A stretch of 64,000 bases of DNA from VAZQ01 sp963821505 (GCA_963821505.1 CAWGEH010000003.1:124001-188000); one strand, 5' to 3'. Numbered from the stretch's first letter, positions 9,372 to 17,960 are shown. The notes: generated by a model from the sequence alone, not told the origin. Made by a program: numbers and translations.

Positions 9372-9998
9372 TCAGATGTCCCGCCCGTCGACCTTGTCGG
9401 TCAGCTTCTTGACCAGATCGGGAATGCGCTCCAGGTGCGGATGCACGGCGAGCGCGCGGCGGAACACTTCCAGCGCGTGCTTGTCGTCGCCGAGTTCCTG
9501 CAGGATGATTCCGAGCCCCGACAGAGCGCCGAAATGGCGCGGCTCGCGTGCCAGCACTTCGTGGATATCCGCGAGCGCGTGGCCGAAATCCTTTTTCGTG
9601 TAATAGACGGTGGCGCGGCGGTTCCAGGCCTCGACGAAATCCGGCTTGATATCGATGACGGCGTTGAGGAGCTTGATCGCCAGATCGAAGTCGTGGCCGT
9701 CGACCGCCATCTTGGCCCGGCCCATCAACAGATTGGCGGTATCGCTGCTGGACGCGAGCCAGATCGCCCAGATGCGGTTCTCGACGTACTTCGCGCTTTC
9801 GTCGTCGGGCGCGACTTTGAGCGCCTCGAACAGCCGGTCGAGATTTTGCGCCCTATCGCCATGCTGGGCGCGCGGCAGCGTGCTTGGCGGCTCGATCGGC
9901 TTGAGCGGCTCGGCAGTGCCCTGCTCCGCCAACGCGGGCGCCACCAAGACCGCGGTCAGAACCGCGGTCGCCGCAGCGGGGAGGAATCGTATGCGCAT
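9372..9998 (-). CDS. exported TPR-repeat protein
   Basis: A 208-residue protein with a signal peptide (residues 1-24, FLPAAATAVLTAVLVAPALA) and about three tetratricopeptide repeats between residues 90 and 195, for example DFDLAIKLLNAVIDIKPDFVEAW and DKHALEVFRRALAVHPHLE. Such proteins act as periplasmic scaffolds; no catalytic domain is visible. The start at 9998 was preferred over an ATG ten codons upstream because the signal peptide begins there. It is convergent with pyk. Similar Tat- or Sec-exported TPR proteins are widespread in Hyphomicrobiales without assigned function. Confidence 0.82.
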   Translation of the reverse strand: MRIRFLPAAATAVLTAVLVAPALAEQGTAEPLKPIEPPSTLPRAQHGDRAQNLDRLFEALKVAPDDESAKYVENRIWAIWLASSSDTANLLMGRAKMAVDGHDFDLAIKLLNAVIDIKPDFVEAWNRRATVYYTKKDFGHALADIHEVLAREPRHFGALSGLGIILQELGDDKHALEVFRRALAVHPHLERIPDLVKKLTDKVDGRDI

Positions 9999-10096
9999 GG
10001 CAGCAAGGTTAACGCGCTGTCGCGGCACAATAAAGACAAGATTTTGTCAAGGCCGCCGTGCCGCGCCGGCCAGGCCGCTTCGCCGTCGAGCGGCGC

Positions 10097-10222
10097 TCAG
10101 CCCTGCCGGGCCTTGAAGCGGCGCTGGATCTTGTTGATCACATAGACCCGGCCCTTGCGGCGGACCAGGCGATTGTTGCGATGGCGGCTGCGCAGCGATT
10201 TCAACGAGTTGCGGACTTTCAT
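10097..10222 (-). CDS. rpmJ: 50S ribosomal protein bL36
   Basis: A 41-residue basic protein starting MKVRNSLKSLRSRH and ending IQRRFKARQG, the form of bL36 found in alphaproteobacteria as a single gene away from the ribosomal operons. It lacks the CxxxC...CxxxxH zinc ligands of the shorter form, as expected for this subtype. It is a structural protein of the large ribosomal subunit. The gene is short but complete, with start and stop on the minus strand and no adjacent ribosomal genes. Confidence 0.93.
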   Translation of the reverse strand: MKVRNSLKSLRSRHRNNRLVRRKGRVYVINKIQRRFKARQG

Positions 10223-10284
10223 GGGCTCTGGCTCTCGGGTCGCGGCCGCGCGGCCGGCTGATGTGTCGCAAGGTTGCGCGGAAA

Positions 10285-11319
10285 CTAGGGATGCGACGCC
10301 CTCCCGTCAACACGTGCGGCCCGCTCCGCGCCGTGTCCGGCCTCGGCGGGACGCCCGACCGGCAGCTTCAGCAGCCGCGCCGCATTGGCGCAGAAGATTG
10401 CGTCGCGCTCCGGCGCCGGGAGGCCGAGATCGTTGATCAGCTTGATGGCGCGCGGCTTGAGCGAGGTGAGCGGTGGCGCGTCGCTGCCGTAGACCACGCG
10501 GTGCGGCCCCATCCAGTCCAGCACCATCTTCACGGCCGGAAGATTGTAGGTGACCGTGTCGAGATACATCTTCTTCAGGTAGTGGCTCGGCGCGTGCTTG
10601 ATCCGCATCGGCGCATACGGGCCGAGGAAAAACGCCTCGTCCTGCAACTCATAGGCATAGTCCATCCGGCTGATGGTCTCGCAGATGCCGCCGCCGCCGT
10701 GCGAGGCCACGATCTTCACGCGCGGGAAATCTTCCAGCACGCCGCGCACGATCAGCCGCCCCAGCGCGAGGCAGAGATCGAACGGCCGCCCGATGCTGGA
10801 GGCCAGGCGATAGTCCTTCATCCGCTCCTCGCCGAAGCCGAGATGCGGCGGATGAATCATCACCGGGACATCGAGCTCCTGCACCAGCTCCCAGAACGGG
10901 CGCGCCTCGTCGTCGTCGGGATAGTGACCCTTGTGGCTGGAGTGGATGAAGATGCCCTTGAGGCCGAGTTCACGGATCGCCCGCTCGGCCTCCCTGATGA
11001 AGGCTGGCCCGCCGCAGGGCAGGATGGTCGCGAACGAATAGAGCACGCCCTTGTGCTGCTCTTGGACTTCGGCGGCGTAATCGGTCCATCGCTGGACCGC
11101 CGGGAGTTCCTCGTGATCGGCCTTGCCCCGCAGATAATGCGCGGCGTTCGTCACCACGCTGATGTCGATCCCGTTCTTGTAATGAGCGTCGAGAAAGTTC
11201 TCGAGCACCATGGGGCAGCCGCGTTCGCCCCATTTCGGGCCGGCCTTGCCGTCCAGGGTGCCGAGATCGTCCGCCGCTTCCTCCGGCGTGTAGATATGCG
11301 AGTGCCAGTCGATGATCAC
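10285..11319 (-). CDS. amidohydrolase-2 family metal-dependent hydrolase
   Basis: A 344-residue protein of the amidohydrolase 2 superfamily (ACMSD-like decarboxylases/hydrolases). The GTG start at 11319 gives VIIDWHSHIYTPEE, with the metal-binding HxH right at the N-terminus, and GGAG lies eight bases upstream; a longer frame to 11439 lacks family similarity. Further ligands are visible: MIHPPHLG near 196, KIVASHGGGG near 240 and VYGSDAP near 297, the Asp expected to activate water. The family acts on aromatic or carboxylated substrates such as 2-amino-3-carboxymuconate semialdehyde or gamma-resorcylate; the substrate cannot be read from the sequence or the neighbours. Confidence 0.82.
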   Translation of the reverse strand: MIIDWHSHIYTPEEAADDLGTLDGKAGPKWGERGCPMVLENFLDAHYKNGIDISVVTNAAHYLRGKADHEELPAVQRWTDYAAEVQEQHKGVLYSFATILPCGGPAFIREAERAIRELGLKGIFIHSSHKGHYPDDDEARPFWELVQELDVPVMIHPPHLGFGEERMKDYRLASSIGRPFDLCLALGRLIVRGVLEDFPRVKIVASHGGGGICETISRMDYAYELQDEAFFLGPYAPMRIKHAPSHYLKKMYLDTVTYNLPAVKMVLDWMGPHRVVYGSDAPPLTSLKPRAIKLINDLGLPAPERDAIFCANAARLLKLPVGRPAEAGHGAERAARVDGRASHP

Positions 11320-11602
11320 GCGTGTTGCTCCGTCACTGCAATGCCCGCCCGCCGCCCGCGTGATGAAATACCGTGGTCGACGACCCGATCCAGGGTGCTC
11401 GTTCTCGATTGGCTTTGGTTGCGCGCAATGTGAGCGCAAAGCCAGACCGGGTCAATCGACGATGCGGCATCGCAGACACCGCTCAGCCCGCGGGGCGGCG
11501 GCGAAAGCGCGAGAGCCCGCAGATTTTGCTAGCTGCGGACACCCGCCGCGACGCGGTTGCCTCCGCAGACCGATGAAGAGTCGTAGTCCCTGCGCAGCGG
11601 CA

Positions 11603-13192
11603 CTAGCTTCGGATGGCCGGCGAGCCGCGCGACCATTTCTCCATTCGCGGCTCGATTTTGGTCGCCCAGAGATCGTCGCCGGCGACGTCCTTGAGCGTGA
11701 CGGTCATGACCTCGGTCGCGCCGTCGATCGCCACATGGCCGAAGAATTGCAGTCCGAAGCAGGGCGCCAGGTCGTCGCGCTGATCGGCGCCGCATCCCTT
11801 CTGGAAAATGGCGCGCGGGCCGAAGGTGTTGTCGAGCTCCTGCGAGTGCCAGGTGCCGGCGTGGATCGGGCCGGAGATGAATTCCCAGAACGGCTCGAAG
11901 TCCTGGAACACGGCGGCGTTCGGGTCGTAATAATGCGCGGCGGTGTAGTGCATGTCGGCGGTGATCCAGACCGTATTGCGAATCCCGGCATGCTTGATGA
12001 AGGCGAGGAGATCGGCGACCTCGAGCTCGCGGCCGCGCGGGGCGCCATCGCCCTGGGCGATCGCATCGGCGCTCACCACTCCGATCGGCAGATCGGCGGC
12101 GATGATTTTCCAGGTCGCGGGCGAATCCATCAATTCGCGTTTGAGCCACGATACCTGCGTCGGCCCCAGGATCGCGGCGGCGGCTCCGTTCTCGCCGTAG
12201 GGAGTGCGGTACGAGCGCATGTCGAGCAGGAAGACGTCGAGCAGCGGGCCGTAGGAGATCTTGCGATAGATGCGTCCGGCTTCGGCCAAAGTCTCCCGCA
12301 TCGGCATGAATTCGTGGAAGGCGCGGCAACCGCGCGCCGCCAGCTTGAGTATGCCCTTGTCGCCGTAGTCTCCCCAGCCCAGCGTCTCGCCCGGGCACCA
12401 ATCGTTGGTGACTTCGTGATCGTCCCATTGCGCGAACAGCGGGACCTCGGCGTTGAAGGCAAGCACGTTCCGGTCGAGCAGATTGTATTTGTAATTGCCG
12501 CGAAACTCGGCGAGCGTCTGGGCGACCTTGGATTTCTCTGCGGTGACGATGTTGCGCCACATCTCTCCGTTGGGCAGCTTCCGCTCCGCCCGAAGCGGAC
12601 AGTCGGCGTAGATGTGATCGCCGGAATGAATGAAGAAATCAGGCCGGCATCGCAACATGGTCGCGTAGGTGCGCATGCCCCCGCGCGCCTCGTCGATGCC
12701 CCAGCCGCCCGCGGTGTCGCCCGACCACACGAACGAGACGGTGCGCCGTTCGCGCGGTGCGGTACGGAAACGCCCGACCTGCGGCGCGCTCAGGGCGCCG
12801 GGGAACGAATGATCCTGGAAACGGATGCGATAGAATATGTCCTGTCCGGCCGGCAGGCCCTCGATCATGGCCTTGGCGGTGAAGTCGGTTTCCGGCAGAG
12901 CATCGACGAAGACGGCGCTGCGAACGTTCTTGAAACTTTCGCTGGTCGCGACTTCGACCAGCATGCGCGCCGGTCGGTCCGCGCGTGCCCAGACAATTCC
13001 GGAATCGACCGAGACGTCGCCTGACTGGATGCCGTGGGTGATGCGCGGCCGGTCGGCGGCGCGGCTCAGCGATGGGCTGGCGATGCCGCCCGCGGCGGTG
13101 ACCGCAGCCGCCGATGCCCCCGTCAGAAAGCGGCGACGCGTGAGCGCGCGTTCAAACCGCGCCGACGCGCCTGTGCGCATGGTGACAGCCAT
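11603..13192 (-). CDS. phoD: PhoD-family alkaline phosphatase/phosphodiesterase
   Basis: Exported metal-dependent phosphatase that releases phosphate from organic esters. 529 residues, usual for the family. A Tat signal is clear (TRRRFLTGASAAAVTAAGG, residues about 18-36). The PhoD N-terminal domain follows (HGIQSGDVSVDSGIVWARAD near 53), then the catalytic domain with FVWSGDTAGGWG near 150, FFIHSGDHIYADC near 186, FAQWDDHEVTNDW near 248 and WITADMHYTAA near 414, the conserved metal ligands of the family. Four Pho-box half sites stand directly upstream (13238-13277), strongly suggesting PhoB control. The betaine-lipid genes next door fit the same phosphate-starvation response. Confidence 0.92.
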   Translation of the reverse strand: MAVTMRTGASARFERALTRRRFLTGASAAAVTAAGGIASPSLSRAADRPRITHGIQSGDVSVDSGIVWARADRPARMLVEVATSESFKNVRSAVFVDALPETDFTAKAMIEGLPAGQDIFYRIRFQDHSFPGALSAPQVGRFRTAPRERRTVSFVWSGDTAGGWGIDEARGGMRTYATMLRCRPDFFIHSGDHIYADCPLRAERKLPNGEMWRNIVTAEKSKVAQTLAEFRGNYKYNLLDRNVLAFNAEVPLFAQWDDHEVTNDWCPGETLGWGDYGDKGILKLAARGCRAFHEFMPMRETLAEAGRIYRKISYGPLLDVFLLDMRSYRTPYGENGAAAAILGPTQVSWLKRELMDSPATWKIIAADLPIGVVSADAIAQGDGAPRGRELEVADLLAFIKHAGIRNTVWITADMHYTAAHYYDPNAAVFQDFEPFWEFISGPIHAGTWHSQELDNTFGPRAIFQKGCGADQRDDLAPCFGLQFFGHVAIDGATEVMTVTLKDVAGDDLWATKIEPRMEKWSRGSPAIRS

Positions 13193-13237
13193 CGGGCCTC
13201 CGCCGTCGAATCACGCGGCGGAAGCTGCCCGCGCCGT

Positions 13238-13277
13238 CTGACAGGGACCCGACACTTGTGCGACAGCCGCATGAAAG
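13238..13277 (-). promoter_or_regulatory. tandem Pho box upstream of phoD
   Basis: Reading the minus strand, four heptamers, CTTTCAT, CTGTCGC, GTGTCGG and CTGTCAG, stand exactly 11 bp apart (4-bp spacers). Against the PhoB half-site CTGTCAT they match 6, 5, 4 and 6 of 7 positions, 21 of 28 overall. The last ends 45 bp before the phoD start. The spacing and direct-repeat form are those of PhoB binding sites. Confidence 0.82.
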
Positions 13278-13352
13278 TCTCGCGCCGATTCCATGCGATC
13301 AATCTTCCGGCGCCCGAAGCGCGAGAAGAAGGCTGGCGATACTATTCGGCGT

Positions 13353-13697
13353 TCAATGACCGGACACCAGCTTGAGGCCGACCATGCCGGCAATGATCAA
13401 GCCGAGGCAGGTGAGGCGCGGCAGATCCGCCGGTTCGCCGAAGGCGACCATGCCGAGGATCACGCTGCCGGCGGCCCCGATTCCGGTCCACAAGGCGTAG
13501 GCGGTTCCGAACGGCACGGACTTCAAGGCGACCGCGAGCAGTCCGAAGCTGAGTGCGATCGCGGCCACCACCGCCACGCTCGGCCAAAGCCGGGTGAGGC
13601 CGTCGGAATATTTGAGACCAAGCGCCCAGGCGATTTCCAACAGTCCGGCGAGCAGAAGCGCGAACCACCCGTTCAACGCGTTGCCTGCCTGCGTCAT
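13353..13697 (-). CDS. small multidrug resistance (SMR) transporter, SugE/Gdx-like
   Basis: A 114-residue inner-membrane protein with four predicted helices, the size and layout of the SMR family. Markers: WFALLLAGLLEIAWALGLKYSDG with the essential membrane Glu near residue 21, then VPFGTAYALWTGIGAAGSV near 60-78, a segment typical of SugE/Gdx proteins, which export guanidinium-type cations, though the annotation is not specific. I start it at 13697 because the N-terminal extension of the open frame is arginine-rich and unlike the family. It sits between phoD and btaB in the same orientation, 19 bp from the btaB stop codon, so it may be co-transcribed with btaB. Confidence 0.85.
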   Translation of the reverse strand: MTQAGNALNGWFALLLAGLLEIAWALGLKYSDGLTRLWPSVAVVAAIALSFGLLAVALKSVPFGTAYALWTGIGAAGSVILGMVAFGEPADLPRLTCLGLIIAGMVGLKLVSGH

Positions 13698-13716
13698 CGA
13701 ACCGGGCCGGCCTCGA

Positions 13717-14445
13717 TCAATCCTTCGCCGCGACCACCGCATAGACCACGTAGTCGCGGTAGGGTCGTTCGATCATCGCCTTGGCGCCGGCGCGGGTCGC
13801 CAGCGCGACAAGCTCCGCCTCCAGCGCGTCCGGCGGTTGCACATGGAAGTGCGCCAGCCAGGCTCGCAGCCCCGCGCGCAGCCAGCCGGGCCATCCCTCC
13901 TGGCGCCCGAAATCGACGACGTAGAGCTTGCCGCCCCCGACCAGCAGGCCGAGCGCGGCCTCAAGGACCGTGCGCCATGCCGGCATCATCGACAGGCTGT
14001 ACGAGATCATGATGCGCTCGAAGCGCCGTTGCCCGAAAAGCCGGCTCGGTCGCAAGGCCGTGGCGTCGGCGTGCGCGACCCGCACGCGCGAAGACAGCCC
14101 GGCGCGCCCGATCGCCTCGATCGCGGACGTCAGCATGTCCGTCGATACGTCGACGCCGAAGAAACGCGCGCCGGGATATCTCCGCGCGGCCAGGATCAGG
14201 TTGCGACCCGTGCCGCAACCTATCTCGAGCACGGCATCCGCCCGACCCGCACACAGCTCCGCGATCAAGCGACCACGCCCGAGCAGAAACCCCTTTCGCG
14301 TGACGTCGTAGATGTGCCTCTGGCGGCGATAGATCTTGTTCATCAGCTCGGTCGTGGCGGAATTGCCGGCGAGCGGGCGGCTTGCGGCCGGAGCGCTGGC
14401 CGGCATCTCGCCGCCAACGGGCGCAGTTCGCGTCGTTGTGGTCAC
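13717..14445 (-). CDS. btaB: BtaB-like SAM-dependent N-methyltransferase (betaine lipid DGTS)
   Basis: Likely trimethylates diacylglycerylhomoserine, using S-adenosylmethionine, to form the betaine lipid DGTS, the second step of the pathway. 242 residues. The SAM-binding motif I, VLEIGCGTGRN, is at 72-82, an acidic motif follows (RFFGVDVSTDM, near 94), and the segment MNKIYRRQRHIYDVTRKGFLLGR near 35-57 is typical of BtaB-type methyltransferases. Alone this would be only a class I methyltransferase; the assignment rests on btaA lying 2.3 kb away with a PlcP-like phosphoesterase between them. It is divergent from plcP. Confidence 0.78.
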   Translation of the reverse strand: MTTTTRTAPVGGEMPASAPAASRPLAGNSATTELMNKIYRRQRHIYDVTRKGFLLGRGRLIAELCAGRADAVLEIGCGTGRNLILAARRYPGARFFGVDVSTDMLTSAIEAIGRAGLSSRVRVAHADATALRPSRLFGQRRFERIMISYSLSMMPAWRTVLEAALGLLVGGGKLYVVDFGRQEGWPGWLRAGLRAWLAHFHVQPPDALEAELVALATRAGAKAMIERPYRDYVVYAVVAAKD

Positions 14446-14554
14446 CTTGCCTCCTCGGGGTCTGGGGCGAATCGCGTCAGTTTACCGACCACTCCATAAA
14501 GCGCTGATGACGAACGCGCCGGACCCCGCCGTCCGCCCTGATCGCAGTCGAATG

Positions 14555-14572
14555 CCGTCATGCATCTGCAAC
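14555..14572 (+). promoter_or_regulatory. possible Pho box upstream of plcP
   Basis: CCGTCAT, four bases, then CTGCAAC: 10 of 14 positions match two PhoB half sites with the correct 4-bp spacer. It ends 37 bp before the plcP start and lies in the divergent btaB-plcP promoter region. Weaker than the phoD site and on its own only suggestive. Confidence 0.5.
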
Positions 14573-14609
14573 AGAAATCAGCGAGAACCGACCGTGGTCG
14601 TCGACGGGA

Positions 14610-15530
14610 ATGCGGATGCTTGAACGAGTTTCGAACGGACCGAGGCGGATCCGCGCGCTGTTCTTGTCGGATATCCATCTCGGAGCGAAGGGCTGCCAGG
14701 CGGAAAAGCTTCTCGAGTTCCTGCGCCACTACGAGGCCGATACCGTTTATCTCGTGGGCGACATTGTCGACGGCTGGCAGCTGAAGTCCGGCTGGTATTG
14801 GCCGCAGATTCACAACGACGTGGTGCAGAAGCTGCTGCGGCAGGCACGCAAGGGTGCGCGCCTGTGCTATATCCCGGGCAATCACGACGAGTTCCTGCGC
14901 GACTATTACGGCACACATTTCGGCGGCATCGAGGTGCTGGCGGAGGCCGTCCATGTCGGCGTCGACGGCAAGCGCTACCTGGTGATCCACGGCGATCTCT
15001 TCGATGTGGTCATCCGCCACGCGCGCTGGCTCGCGCTGCTCGGCAACAACGCATACGACCTGGCGATCTGGCTCAACACGTATTTCAATGCGATCCGCAG
15101 AGCGCTCGGGCTGACCTATTGGTCGCTTTCGCAATGGGCCAAGCTCAAGGTGAAGAACGCCGTCAACTTCATCGGCGAGTACGAGAACACGCTGGCGGCG
15201 GAGGCCCGCCGACGCGGCGTCGACGGGGTGATCTGCGGACACATCCACCATGCCGCGATCCGCCAGGATGTCGGCCTGTCGTACATCAATTGCGGCGACT
15301 GGGTGGAAAACTGCACGGCGGTGATCGAACACTTCGACGGCCGGTTCGAGATCGTGAGATGGATCGGACGCGGCCCCCGCCTCGATGAGCCGCAGCCCGC
15401 GACGGCGGCCATGCCGCGCGCGGCGCAGCCGCGGACGGAGTGGCAACCCGCGGCAGGCGGCTTGGCGGCAACCCTTGCCAGGCTCGCGGGGCGAACGTCC
15501 GAACTGCGCGCGCCACCCGCCGCGGAGTAG
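14610..15530 (+). CDS. plcP: PlcP-type metallophosphoesterase (phospholipase C-like)
   Basis: Calcineurin-like phosphoesterase of 306 residues, in the group formerly annotated as UDP-2,3-diacylglucosamine hydrolase. All metal-binding motifs are present: SDIHLG (20-25), GDIVD (50-54), GNHDE (90-94), IHGDLFD (126-132) and GHIHH (210-214). In Sinorhizobium meliloti, PlcP of this family degrades phosphatidylcholine to diacylglycerol under phosphate limitation, feeding phosphorus-free lipid synthesis. Its place between btaB and btaA, whose enzymes use diacylglycerol, makes that role much more likely than lipid A synthesis. The C-terminal 45 residues are Ala/Pro-rich. An ATG two codons downstream is an alternative start. 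Confidence 0.82.
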   Translation: MRMLERVSNGPRRIRALFLSDIHLGAKGCQAEKLLEFLRHYEADTVYLVGDIVDGWQLKSGWYWPQIHNDVVQKLLRQARKGARLCYIPGNHDEFLRDYYGTHFGGIEVLAEAVHVGVDGKRYLVIHGDLFDVVIRHARWLALLGNNAYDLAIWLNTYFNAIRRALGLTYWSLSQWAKLKVKNAVNFIGEYENTLAAEARRRGVDGVICGHIHHAAIRQDVGLSYINCGDWVENCTAVIEHFDGRFEIVRWIGRGPRLDEPQPATAAMPRAAQPRTEWQPAAGGLAATLARLAGRTSELRAPPAAE

Positions 15531-15541
15531 CCGCGCGAGCG

Positions 15542-16558
15542 ATGCCGACCGTCCGCCCGAGATCATGGCGCGTCCGGGCCGTCGTCCTGGTGCTTTGTCT
15601 GCTGGCTCTGGCCGCTGCTGCGGGACCGCTGTTTCCCTTCACGCCCGGCCCATCCGACGTCGCCGAGCGGGTGGCACAAGCGCCCGATCTGGACCTCTAC
15701 CTGCGGGAGCGCGAAGCGTGGCACGTCGACGTGAAACCTGGGCTGGCCAAGGGCATATTGTGGAACGACCCCGCCGCACGCAGCCGCACCCGGTTGTCGC
15801 TCGTGTACATCCACGGCTTCTCGGCCAGCCGAAGAGACATCACGCCCGTGGTCGAGACCTTGGCGGGCGCGCTCGGAGCCAACGCATTTTTCACCCGACT
15901 GGCGGCCCACGGCCTCGCCACCCCCGCGGAATTCGCAACGGTGACCGCGCAGAATTGGCTCGATGACGCGCGCGAGGCGCTCGCCATCGGCCGCAGGATC
16001 GGCGATCGCGTGATCCTGATTGGAACCTCGACTGGCGCGCTGTTGGCCACGATGGTGGCGCTGGAGGACAACTCGCCGCGCATCGCGGCGCTGGTGCTGC
16101 TCTCTCCCAACTTCGCACTCCGGGATTGGCGGGCGAAATTCATTTCCGGTCCGCTCGGTCGCGTGCTGGCACGCATCGTCGTGGGCAAGGAGTACTCCTT
16201 CCGCCCCGATAGTCCCGGCCACGCCGAATTCTGGACCTCTCGTATGCCCTCGGAAGGACTTGTCGCGCTGATGGACCTGGTGAATCACGCGCGATCGATT
16301 CACCTCGACAGTCTCGAGATACCGACCCTGATCATCTATACCAGCAGGGATACGGTGGTCGACACCGGAGCGATCCGCGACCGATTCGACGAAATTCGGC
16401 AACCGTCGAAGATGATCGTCGACTTGCCGCAAGCGTCGCGTCACGAGCTGACCGGCGATGCGCTGGCGCCGGAGACCGTCGCCCCGATCGTGAAGCGGAT
16501 AATGAAATTTCTGACCGGCACCGCCCTTGCCGGCGCGCGCGGAGCCGATCCGCCGTAG
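15542..16558 (+). CDS. membrane-anchored alpha/beta hydrolase in the plcP-btaA set
   Basis: A 338-residue alpha/beta hydrolase with an N-terminal membrane anchor or signal (VVLVLCLLALAAAAGPLFPF, residues about 13-32). It shows an oxyanion-type VYIHGFSASRRD near 95, the nucleophile elbow ILIGTSTGALLA near 160-171 (GTSTG, Ser), an acid residue near IIYTSRDTVVD, and a catalytic His in SRHELTGD near 305. It starts 11 bases after the plcP stop and precedes btaA, so it probably belongs to the same operon. A lipase or lysophospholipase role in lipid turnover is an inference from that position; I know no published role for it in DGTS synthesis. Confidence 0.78.
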   Translation: MPTVRPRSWRVRAVVLVLCLLALAAAAGPLFPFTPGPSDVAERVAQAPDLDLYLREREAWHVDVKPGLAKGILWNDPAARSRTRLSLVYIHGFSASRRDITPVVETLAGALGANAFFTRLAAHGLATPAEFATVTAQNWLDDAREALAIGRRIGDRVILIGTSTGALLATMVALEDNSPRIAALVLLSPNFALRDWRAKFISGPLGRVLARIVVGKEYSFRPDSPGHAEFWTSRMPSEGLVALMDLVNHARSIHLDSLEIPTLIIYTSRDTVVDTGAIRDRFDEIRQPSKMIVDLPQASRHELTGDALAPETVAPIVKRIMKFLTGTALAGARGADPP

Positions 16559-16642
16559 AGCGCGCGGGCACAGCAGAGCTTGCACGGACTCCCCTCCAAG
16601 AGCCGAGCCGCCGGGTTTCGCGCCGAGGGCGGCCACGCTCCG

Positions 16643-16660
16643 AGGTCATCGCGCTGTCGC
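16643..16660 (+). promoter_or_regulatory. possible Pho box upstream of btaA
   Basis: AGGTCAT, four bases, then CTGTCGC: 10 of 14 positions match two PhoB half sites. The second half is identical to one half site at phoD. It ends 59 bp before the btaA start. Supports an internal Pho-controlled promoter for btaA. Confidence 0.55.
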
Positions 16661-16719
16661 AAAAGTGCAGCGTCGTTGCATTACGGTCGCTCGAATCGCT
16701 CGAGCCGGGGCTGGCCGCA

Positions 16720-17925
16720 ATGGGTACGCAACTGATTGCCGAGGCCGTCTACAATCGGCGCGAGCGCAGCGAGGCGACAGTATGGGATCGCCTGTTCGCC
16801 CTCTGGTTCCAGCGTTTGATCTACAATCAGATTTGGGAAGATCCTGAAGCCGATCTCGCCGCGCTCGAACTGCCGCCGCATGCGAGGCTCGTCACCATCG
16901 CCTCGGGCGGCTGCAATGCCCTTTCGTACCTCGTCGCTGCTCCGAAGCAGGTCTACGCCGTCGACCTCAACGAGGCCCATCTGGCCCTGTTGAAGCTGAA
17001 GATCGCCGGATTGCGCGGGTTTGGCGACTATGCCGCGTTCTGGTGCTTCTTCGGCGGCGCCGACGCACATGCCAATGGCGAACTCTACCGCAGACTGTTG
17101 CGTCCGCTGCTCGATGCCAAGACCCGACGTTTTTGGGACGGACGCGACCTGACGGGACGGCCGCGCTACCGCTATTTCTGCGATGGATTCTACCGACATG
17201 GCGCGCTCGGCCGTTTCGTCGGATTCGCGCATATCTTGGCTCGCCTCTACCGCATCGATCTTGCCGCGCTGCTTCGCAGCGATGTCGCCGATCCGCAACG
17301 GCGCGAGGCGCTGGCCCGTCTCGCGCGTTTGTTCGAATCGCGGTTTGCCCGCACACTGACCGGGAGCCCGGCATTGCTGTTCAGCCTCGGCATCCCGCCG
17401 CGCCAGCGCGAGCTGTTGGCCGGAGAGCTGTCGCTCGCCGATGTCCTGCACGCGCGGCTGCGCGGGCTGATCGAAAATCATCCGATCGAGACCAACTACT
17501 TCGCCTGGCAGGCGCTCGGGCGGCGCTACCCTGGTCCGGGGGATCGCTGCCTACCGCTCTACCTTCAGGAGCGGCAGTTCGAGCGCATGCGGACCGGGGT
17601 CGACGCCGTTGCGCCGATACACGCCAATGTCCGCTGCCTGCTGGAAGCCCTCCCGGCCAGGCATGTCGATGCGGTCATTCTGCTCGACTCCCAGGACTGG
17701 ATGGCGCCGCAGGAAATCCGCTCGATGTGGGAGGCGATCGACCGCTGCGGCAAGGACGACGTCCGGATCGTTTTCCGAACCGCAGGCGAAGACTCTCCGT
17801 TGGAGCATCGCGAGCTGCGCGCTCTGCGGCGGACCTGGCAACGCGACCAGGCGCGCAGCGCGATCGGATTCGCGCGGGACCGCTCCGGCATCTATGGCGG
17901 ATTCCATCTCTATCGGCGGCGCTGA
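16720..17925 (+). CDS. btaA: BtaA: SAM:diacylglycerol 3-amino-3-carboxypropyltransferase (DUF3419)
   Basis: Transfers the aminocarboxypropyl group of S-adenosylmethionine to diacylglycerol, the first step to the betaine lipid DGTS. 401 residues, full length for DUF3419. Hallmarks: RLIYNQIWEDPEAD (32-45), VTIASGGCNALSYL (58-71, the SAM-binding loop) and VYAVDLNEAHLALLKLK (78-94). Later, HANVRCLLEAL and VILLDSQDWM near 310-330 match the second half of the family. It follows the plcP/hydrolase pair and carries its own candidate Pho box. Its partner btaB is on the other side of plcP in the opposite direction, unlike the adjacent btaAB of Rhodobacter. Confidence 0.92.
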   Translation: MGTQLIAEAVYNRRERSEATVWDRLFALWFQRLIYNQIWEDPEADLAALELPPHARLVTIASGGCNALSYLVAAPKQVYAVDLNEAHLALLKLKIAGLRGFGDYAAFWCFFGGADAHANGELYRRLLRPLLDAKTRRFWDGRDLTGRPRYRYFCDGFYRHGALGRFVGFAHILARLYRIDLAALLRSDVADPQRREALARLARLFESRFARTLTGSPALLFSLGIPPRQRELLAGELSLADVLHARLRGLIENHPIETNYFAWQALGRRYPGPGDRCLPLYLQERQFERMRTGVDAVAPIHANVRCLLEALPARHVDAVILLDSQDWMAPQEIRSMWEAIDRCGKDDVRIVFRTAGEDSPLEHRELRALRRTWQRDQARSAIGFARDRSGIYGGFHLYRRR

Positions 17926-17960
17926 AGCATATCCCGAGACATTGCGGACGTTGCGGATAA

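Noticed and set aside
14610..15530. Annotation as LpxH-type UDP-2,3-diacylglucosamine hydrolase
   Set aside because: The fold fits, but the position between btaB and btaA and the candidate Pho box point to PlcP; alphaproteobacteria often use LpxI for the lipid A step.
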